Source of the DNA: Treponema sp. | GTDB taxonomy: Bacteria > Spirochaetota > Spirochaetia > Treponematales > Treponemataceae | Direction: 5' to 3' | Assembly: GCA_004554075.1 (NCBI GenBank) | Contig: SFOB01000010.1 | Coordinates: 1-45,406, forward strand | DNA: 45,406 nucleotides | Shown here: piece after piece, positions 40,117-45,406 of the stretch | Position numbering within the stretch: position 1 is the first letter of the stretch | Layout: every line of letters starts with the position of its first letter | Translations under genes and position numbers: made by a program | Notes under the pieces: model-generated | What the model was told of the DNA's origin: nothing | Seen by the model: only the letters and a program-made list of their open reading frames with translations | Database searches by the model: none

Positions 40117-41825
40117 TAGTATACTCCTTTCACTACCGGTACAGACCAGTAGCTGCTATATTTTGCTGTATCTTTATTTGCCTCTTCCCAGATAGACTGC
40201 AGGGCAAAGCTTCTAGGTTGCTGAACAATCTTACTGTCCGCACTGAAAGGCTTAAGCTGACTCCAGCCACGAGAGAAGAGAATATGATGAGAATCCATAT
40301 TTCCAAAATAATATGTCCTTTCATCAGTAACATCACTGTCTGTCCAGCGCTTATATTCAAGACCTGCTCCCAATGCAGGGTCGCAAGGAATCCAGCCTAC
40401 CTTATCAATATAGAATTCGCACCACCAGTGAGCCTGACTCTGCAAATCCTGATTTACAAGTACACCACCATCAGTATAAGCCGGAATTTCTGCGGCTCTC
40501 AAAAGTGCAGTATAAATAACTGCAAAATCGTAAGCATCGCCCCTTTCCTTTTTAATCAGGTCAAGAACATCAGAATCTCCGTTACGAACCTTTGCTTCAA
40601 TCTTAAAATTGTCGCACATGAAATTATAAATCAGCTTAGCCTTGTTCCAGGCATTTTTTTCTTTGCCGACAATTTTTTCACAAAGTTCTTTTACTTCTTC
40701 TGAATTACTTGGTACAAGAGCATCTGAACGTAATGCCGCACTCAAAAGATTTTTATCAGTATTCTTATAGTTTCCAATTTTTACAGGATTTACTTTCGAA
40801 CGCACCTCAAAAACAGGAAGTACAAAAGTCTGCTTAAACACACTCTTTGGTGTATTATTACGGCTTTTTGTAATCTGATGAATAAGATTATTCTGATAGT
40901 TCATAAGAATCGGTTCCGGCAGAACTTCTGTAATTTCAATGTTAGGCTGGGCCGGGCAGGTAAAAGGAAGCGGACAACGCAGGGTAATTGTAGAAACATC
41001 ATCTGTAACAACATCTGCAATATCAGCAGTGTACTGAACAAGATAAATCTTTTTATTCAGATATTCCTTTCTTCCCGCATCAGTATTAATAGTAATTTCT
41101 TTAGGATCAGATTTTTCTCTTCCTGTATCTACAACAACAACGCCGCTGTAGGCTCCATCCGGAACCCTGACAGTAATTTCTGTATTAGACCATGAAATAT
41201 AGTCAAAATCATCTTCACTTGCAGAAATCATATTTTCAGTAAGCATAATCATATTCTTATATTCTGCTTCACTGATTTTATTATTGCAATCCATAGTAAA
41301 AAATACCTTAGACTGATTTTTTGAATCACCAAAGTTATTTCCCGAAATTACAAGCAGATCTCCAACACTCACCTTATCTGCAGAAAGCATTGTAATAAGA
41401 GGCTTTGTCACCTGCTGAACTGCAGGAACAGGAACCGGAATATCAACTTCATTTGCAAATAGAGCTGGCTTGGAACGTAATTCTTTTGTGCCAACAACAA
41501 GCAGTCCATCCTGAACATTTGCAGGAAGCACAAATTTTATACAGTTGTCTGTCCAGGAAATATAAGAAGAAGCAGTAAGCTTTGAGCCTGCAATTTCTAC
41601 ATAACCCATATCGCGTACCTGACCAAAATTTGCACCATTAATTATTACAAGGTCACCGGGAGAGCCTACAGGAGGAACAACAGAAGTAATTTCAGGAACC
41701 GGCTTGTTCCTGAAACCAATGAGATAAATTGAACCGAGAATTATACTTATTATAAAAACAACAGAAAGTACCCGGACAACCGGATACTTCCTCAAAGAAT
41801 AACTGAACTTTCCAGAAGAATCCAC
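40116..41825 (-). CDS. Membrane-anchored protein with two IPT/TIG domains and an inactive-looking transglutaminase domain
   Basis: A 569-residue protein starting with GTG at 41825. One membrane segment (~17-37) leaves the rest outside. Two IPT/TIG immunoglobulin-like domains follow: ~43-125 (PVPEITSVVPPVGSPGDLVI, NGANFG) and ~142-246 (SVGDLLVISGNNFG). The transglutaminase-like core is at ~380-510. In active members a Cys precedes the DFA motif; here the segment is GDAYDFAVIYTALLRAAEIP, with Ala431 at the Cys position, while His466 (AHWWCEF) and Asp482 (CDPALG) of the triad remain. It is therefore probably a pseudo-enzyme that binds rather than cuts. It is coupled to the anti-sigma gene (TAGTG) and pyrH (TAATG). 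Confidence 0.85.
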   Translation of the reverse strand: MDSSGKFSYSLRKYPVVRVLSVVFIISIILGSIYLIGFRNKPVPEITSVVPPVGSPGDLVIINGANFGQVRDMGYVEIAGSKLTASSYISWTDNCIKFVLPANVQDGLLVVGTKELRSKPALFANEVDIPVPVPAVQQVTKPLITMLSADKVSVGDLLVISGNNFGDSKNQSKVFFTMDCNNKISEAEYKNMIMLTENMISASEDDFDYISWSNTEITVRVPDGAYSGVVVVDTGREKSDPKEITINTDAGRKEYLNKKIYLVQYTADIADVVTDDVSTITLRCPLPFTCPAQPNIEITEVLPEPILMNYQNNLIHQITKSRNNTPKSVFKQTFVLPVFEVRSKVNPVKIGNYKNTDKNLLSAALRSDALVPSNSEEVKELCEKIVGKEKNAWNKAKLIYNFMCDNFKIEAKVRNGDSDVLDLIKKERGDAYDFAVIYTALLRAAEIPAYTDGGVLVNQDLQSQAHWWCEFYIDKVGWIPCDPALGAGLEYKRWTDSDVTDERTYYFGNMDSHHILFSRGWSQLKPFSADSKIVQQPRSFALQSIWEEANKDTAKYSSYWSVPVVKGVY

Positions 41826-42535
41826 TAATGTCTGCCTGATACAAGTTCCATTGGAACGTTGATTTCAGTAGTTACCGGAAAATCACCCATGCCAGGAACT
41901 GTAATCTTTATAGAAATTGCTTCGTCCTGAAAATCTGGTCTTAAAACATCAACATCACTTACATTTTTTACAAATGCAGAAGAGCTTTTTCTCTTCTTCT
42001 CAGAAGACAAAACAACGTTTTGTATATTACCAGAAACGACAACGCTTCTTCCACTATCAAAAGCAACATTATTTCCATTAGCCTTTGTTCCGGTAGAAAC
42101 CGCAGTAACCGGTACTGCAGAAACAGGATTTACAGACTGAATAAGAGGTCTTGCTGCAACAGTAGAAGCTTCAGTAGGAGCTTTATTTGATTTTAACCCA
42201 AGAGGCAGTACTAATGCAAGAACCGCCGCAGCAGCTACGCCCGATGCAACATAACTAATAACTTTAAATGGAGATTTCTGAGGAACTTTTCCAACGTTAC
42301 GGCTGTAAGCCATTTTAATCTGCAGACGCTGGAAGCTTTCATCCATAAAGTGCTGGTCCAGATTAAGAGAATCTGAATCTGCCTTAAAAAGTGAACGAAC
42401 AGCCTTTAACTGTTCAAGCTCTTTACGGCACTTTTCGCAGTGCGAAACATGAAGCTCATACTCAGCCTTGTAGTTTTCAGGCAGTTCTCCGTCGAGGTAA
42501 ACAGAATGAATATCTTTACTCGGGCAAAAAGACAT
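41825..42535 (-). CDS. Zinc-finger anti-sigma factor
   Basis: A 236-residue transmembrane protein. The N-terminal zinc motif His29-x3-Cys33-x2-Cys36 (LHVSHCEKCRKELEQL) is the ZAS/zf-HC2 signature of cytoplasmic sigma-binding domains. One membrane segment follows at ~91-114 (VISYVASGVAAAAVLALVLP), and then a ~120-residue periplasmic part. It overlaps the sigma gene by 20 bp and is surely its partner, holding the sigma factor until an envelope signal triggers its removal. The periplasmic part ends with a conserved-looking strand (IKITVPGMGDFPVTTEINVP). Confidence 0.9.
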   Translation of the reverse strand: MSFCPSKDIHSVYLDGELPENYKAEYELHVSHCEKCRKELEQLKAVRSLFKADSDSLNLDQHFMDESFQRLQIKMAYSRNVGKVPQKSPFKVISYVASGVAAAAVLALVLPLGLKSNKAPTEASTVAARPLIQSVNPVSAVPVTAVSTGTKANGNNVAFDSGRSVVVSGNIQNVVLSSEKKRKSSSAFVKNVSDVDVLRPDFQDEAISIKITVPGMGDFPVTTEINVPMELVSGRH

Positions 42536-43085
42536 TATCTTCTCCTATAATTTTTACCAGCTGTTCCCTTGCTCTGAAAATTCTAACCTTAACATTACCT
42601 TCGGTAATGCCCAGAATCCTTCCGATTTCCTTATAGTTCAGGTCTGCATATTCCCTGAGCATAAGAACATCCTGTAGATTTTCCGGCAGTTTTTTCAGAG
42701 CTTCCCTTGCCTTGCTTATGGACTCAGCCTTAAGCAGGTCAACTTCCCCTGTGTCCGCTTTTCTATGATCCTCATAAAGGACTTTTTCGTAAGCCTTGCG
42801 CTCACGGTCTTTACGTTTTATGTAATTAATAGATGCATTCTTTACAACCCGAATAAGCCAGTATTTGGCATCGTTAATTGAAGGAAAAACCAGCTCCTTC
42901 TCGTTCGCTTTAATTAAAGAGTCGTGAGCCAGATCCTCCGCAGCCTCTTCGTCATTTACAATCCTGTAAGAGACCTTAAAGAGCATCTGCATTGTTGCAT
43001 CATAAATTTTCTTAAAATCAACCGGATTAGCCGCATTTAAAGCAATATTTTCTTCCTGTTGATTTCCAACTATATTATCAAACAC
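42516..43085 (-). CDS. ECF-type RNA polymerase sigma factor
   Basis: A 189-residue group 4 sigma factor. Region 2 is ~22-93 (FKVSYRIVNDEEAAEDLAHD, then AKYWLIRVVKNASINYIKR) and region 4 is ~125-178 (LPENLQDVLMLREYADLNYK, EIGRILGITEGNVKVRIFRA). The start is GTG at 43085; TGTAACTTTTGG lies just upstream and may be its own -35. It heads the operon sigma, anti-sigma, pseudo-transglutaminase, pyrH. I recall a similar cysS-rpoE neighbourhood in T. pallidum. It probably drives an envelope-stress regulon. Confidence 0.92.
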   Translation of the reverse strand: MFDNIVGNQQEENIALNAANPVDFKKIYDATMQMLFKVSYRIVNDEEAAEDLAHDSLIKANEKELVFPSINDAKYWLIRVVKNASINYIKRKDRERKAYEKVLYEDHRKADTGEVDLLKAESISKAREALKKLPENLQDVLMLREYADLNYKEIGRILGITEGNVKVRIFRAREQLVKIIGEDNVFLPE

Positions 43086-43147
43086 AAAACTATCCCAAAA
43101 GTTACAAAATTCTTAATACTTTCTTAATTTATTCTTATTTTCAGGAA

Positions 43148-44716
43148 TTAACCGCGTTTCCAGGTTGGACCAGTCGGTGTATCAATAATAATAACACCGC
43201 GGGCAGTCAGCTGGTTACGAATTTCGTCTGCACGGGCAAAATCTTTATTCTTCTTAGCCTCAGTTCTTTCAGCAACAAGAGCATCAATTTCTGCAGCCTC
43301 AGGGTCTCCGGCATGAGCATCTGCAGCCGCGCCGGCAGCTCCAGCACCACCATTCATTGCAGCCTGCTCATCAAGCACATCAAATGCATTCTTGATTACA
43401 TCAAGGCTCAAAACACTGTCCATCTTCAAAACAGTTGCAAGTGCAACAGAAGCCTTTACACCGCCCTTTCCGCCTGCAACCTTCTGCATAGCAGCCATAG
43501 CAACCGGAGTAGCAAGATCATTTTCAAGACCTTCGCGGAACTTAGCCATACCCTCTTCATCAAGAGCAAGGCTGGCAAGCTTGTCTGTAAAGTTTTCGCG
43601 TGTAAGACCAAGTTTTTCTTCATCATTAGCGCGGGCAAGAAGTTTTGCAACACGGGCATTCAAAGCCGCACGGCCGTTCTTAGCAGACTCAAGCGCATCA
43701 AGAGAGAATACCAGCTGCTTTCTGTAGTGACCACCCAAAAGGAAGAAGCGGTAGTCCAGAGGAGCAAAGCCCTTATCCTTCAAAGAGAAACCGCGCTCTG
43801 GAGGCAATGAAGTCTGCAGGGTAATAAAGTTACCAGAAGACTTACTCATCTTACCGCCTTCAAGGATAAGGAACTCATTGTGCATCCAGTAGTTTACCCA
43901 AGGCCCCTTAGCACGCTCAGCCTCGTCAAAAGATCCTTCCGACTGAGCAATTTCGTTTGTATGGTGAACAGGCACATGGTCAATACCGCCTGTGTGAATA
44001 TCAAAATGCTTACCAAGATACTTCATACTCATAGCAGAACACTCAATGTGCCAGCCAGGATATCCGCGTCCCCAAGGAGAATCCCAGGTCATAGCCTGAT
44101 CTTCAAACTTAGATTTCGTGAACCAGAGAACAAAGTCACCAGGGTTACGCTTGTTTTCGTCAATTACAACTACCTTACGTTTACCGGCTCCAGCCTTAAG
44201 TTCATCAAGATTAAGGTTTGCAAGCTTTCCGTAATCAGGATAAGTAGAAATATCATAATAAAGATTTCCGCCAGCCATATAAGTGTGGCCGTTAGCTTCA
44301 ATCTTTTTAATCAGCTCAATCATGTCGTCAATATGCTCTGTAGCGCGGCAGATAACATCCGGGTGGCGGATATTCATAGCATCAATATCCTTCATAAAAG
44401 CGTCAGTGTAGAAGTTAGCAACCTCAAGCACACTCTGGTGGCGCTCAGCCGCAGACTTCTTCATTTTATCTTCACCGTTGTCGCCATCATCAGTAAGGTG
44501 TCCGACATCAGTAATATTCATAACATGCTTTATTTTATAACCGAGCAGAGAAAGAGTCTTATCAAGAACATCAAGGAAAACATAAGCACGCAGATTTCCG
44601 ATATGCGCATAGTTATAAACCGTAGGACCACAGCCATAAAAACCAACCTGTCCTTCCACAATCGGCTTAAACTCCTCCATTTTACGTCCCATAGTATTGT
44701 ACAATCTCAGTGCCAT
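43148..44716 (-). CDS. cysS: Cysteinyl-tRNA synthetase
   Basis: A class I synthetase of 522 residues from the ATG at 44716 (MALRLYNTMGRKMEEF), which has AAGGAG 8-13 nt upstream; a reading from 44821 adds 35 residues of non-coding and probably foreign DNA. It has HIGH-type motif YNYAHIGN (34-41), KMSKS (289-293) and zinc ligands Cys29, Cys226, His251 and Glu255 (GWHIECSAM, HHTNEIAQSE). The anticodon-binding helices are C-terminal. An Ala/Gly-rich insert (~450-475, GGAGAAGAAADAHAG) precedes the last helix pair and is not part of the usual fold. Confidence 0.97.
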   Translation of the reverse strand: MALRLYNTMGRKMEEFKPIVEGQVGFYGCGPTVYNYAHIGNLRAYVFLDVLDKTLSLLGYKIKHVMNITDVGHLTDDGDNGEDKMKKSAAERHQSVLEVANFYTDAFMKDIDAMNIRHPDVICRATEHIDDMIELIKKIEANGHTYMAGGNLYYDISTYPDYGKLANLNLDELKAGAGKRKVVVIDENKRNPGDFVLWFTKSKFEDQAMTWDSPWGRGYPGWHIECSAMSMKYLGKHFDIHTGGIDHVPVHHTNEIAQSEGSFDEAERAKGPWVNYWMHNEFLILEGGKMSKSSGNFITLQTSLPPERGFSLKDKGFAPLDYRFFLLGGHYRKQLVFSLDALESAKNGRAALNARVAKLLARANDEEKLGLTRENFTDKLASLALDEEGMAKFREGLENDLATPVAMAAMQKVAGGKGGVKASVALATVLKMDSVLSLDVIKNAFDVLDEQAAMNGGAGAAGAAADAHAGDPEAAEIDALVAERTEAKKNKDFARADEIRNQLTARGVIIIDTPTGPTWKRG

Positions 44717-44736
44717 ATTTAATCTCCTTGTAAGTA

Positions 44737-44752
44737 GGGGAAGGCCTTCCCC
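44737..44752. repeat. Perfect palindrome upstream of cysS
   Basis: GGGGAAGGCCTTCCCC, preceded by AAGTA as is the stem at 39255 (AAGTAGGGAGG). This is the last stretch that looks native before the composition changes. Confidence 0.5.
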
Positions 44753-44762
44753 CCGCTCCAGC

Positions 44763-45406
44763 CTCCTCGGCTTCGGCGCCGGACAATGGAGGAAACTCTG
44801 GCGAAGGAGTATCTTCTGCAACCGATCAGGGTGGTGATGTTCCGCCGATTACTGCCACATTTGCCGCTGCTAAAACTTTATCTGTAATTCCTGATACAAA
44901 CGGTTTCTACGATGTGGGCGATATCTACAAGGCTGCTCCTGAAACCTACAGAATCGCCTATGTGCTGCGCCATGCAGAACGCGAATCGGGACTGGGCCAG
45001 GAGTCTCAGCTGACCGAAGTGGGGGTTGCGCAGGCCTTGGCTGTTGGCGAAAAGCTCTCCGGTGGCGACGAGTCCTTCTACTACGCTTCGACAGACTTTA
45101 TCCGTACCCGCGAAACCTGCAACAATATTGCGAAGGGCCGCGGCGAAACGGCCAATGTCACGGAAACTCAGGCGGAACTGCTGAACGGAAGCTACTTCTT
45201 GACGGTTTCTTCGGATAGCATGGATGCCTTTGCAAAGAAGAAAGGTGGCGGCTGGAAAATTATCTCGGTCTATGCGTATGGCGAAGACTACTATGCGGAC
45301 CAGGTCGCGTTGCATTTTTACGATCTTTTTGAAAGGGGAAACCAATTCGTGATGGAAAATATCGTTGCGAACATGCCGAAGTGGAAACGCGTCAGCATCT
45401 TGGTTT
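44763..45406 (+). CDS. Histidine phosphatase-family protein, partial, probably from another genome
   Basis: An open plus-strand frame runs from just after a TAA at 44731-44733 to the window end without any ATG, so neither end is present. It starts with a Ser/Gly/Pro-rich linker (ASSASAPDNGGNSGEG), as in lipoproteins of gut bacteria such as Fibrobacter. It continues with a phosphoglycerate-mutase-like domain: YVLRHAERE holds the RHG-type Arg-His pair (codons 44968-44973), then GVAQALAVGEKL, YASTDFIRTRETCNNIA and, near the end, DQVALHFYDLFERG. Codons are strongly G/C-ending, unlike all other genes here. It could also be a very recent transfer, but a join artefact is likelier. Confidence 0.6.

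Noticed and set aside
43880..44722. A 280-residue plus-strand frame opposite cysS
   Set aside because: It is the shadow of well-conserved CysRS motifs.
44717..44821. 35-residue N-terminal extension of CysRS
   Set aside because: It is Pro/Arg-rich, reads through the palindrome and the probable foreign join; the ATG at 44716 has a ribosome site and the family's usual start.
44878..45345. A 155-residue minus-strand frame at the right end
   Set aside because: It is antisense to the histidine phosphatase frame that carries the RHG-type motif.

Overview
The window looks like a chromosomal segment of a host-associated, carbohydrate-fermenting Treponema (Spirochaetota) with moderate to low G+C. Support comes from gene content and order: groES, a TPR lipoprotein, nusB, a Tpn39b/SurA-like protein and a short alaS lie together in an order I recall from Treponema pallidum. 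The AlaRS lacks the C-Ala domain, there is an archaeal-type UMP kinase, an mglBAC glucose/galactose transporter and a protein that aligns by eye with the T. pallidum Tp0751 ('pallilysin') adhesin. I saw no rRNA, tRNA, insertion sequence, prophage or CRISPR array.

Layout. 1-800: the end of a TRAP permease and a lone groES. 784-6102 (minus): alaS, SurA-like foldase, nusB and TPR lipoprotein, tightly packed. 6163-6254: a long bidirectional hairpin terminator. 6290-7855 (minus): the Tp0751-like protein. 8000-10882 (plus): GH51 arabinofuranosidase and a membrane acyltransferase, followed by an opposing 58-residue membrane protein. 11223-14926 (plus): a translationally coupled pair of ABC exporter half-transporters. 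14905-17543 (minus): a Pro-rich secreted protein, an OmpR-type regulator and a histidine kinase; divergent from them is a beta-helix carbohydrate-binding lipoprotein of the Cthe_2159 type (17696-19582). 19739-23750 (minus): transketolase, PtsN-like EIIA and an unrecognised 490-residue protein. 23816-24975: PhnP-like hydrolase and, convergent to it, rpmB.

25176-33655 is a hexose uptake and Leloir-type catabolism locus. mglB-mglA-mglC run left from a strong promoter with a palindromic operator just downstream. A LacI-family regulator, a class-II galT and galK run right. MglB/A/C would import galactose or glucose, GalK phosphorylates galactose and GalT transfers UMP to it. The regulator probably controls both arms.

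33652-38503 (minus): a secreted protein with a duplicated domain, uvrB, a membrane-anchored HtrA-type protease and RadC. 38619-39254 (plus): a GH73-type lipoprotein. 39418-43085 (minus): an operon of sigma factor, anti-sigma factor, TIG plus transglutaminase-like protein that has lost its catalytic Cys, and UMP kinase, joined by 1-20 bp overlaps. 43148-44716 (minus): cysS. The last ~640 bases read as a different genome (GC-rich codons, partial histidine phosphatase without a start) and are probably a chimeric join.

The most interesting threads are: a set of about seven genes whose -10 hexamer lies 6-9 nt before the start codon and which lack a Shine-Dalgarno sequence (probable leaderless mRNAs); two intergenic hairpin families whose copies differ by compensatory base changes; the sigma/anti-sigma/pseudo-transglutaminase operon; the long coiled-coil extension on MglC; and the Tp0751-like protein without HEXXH.
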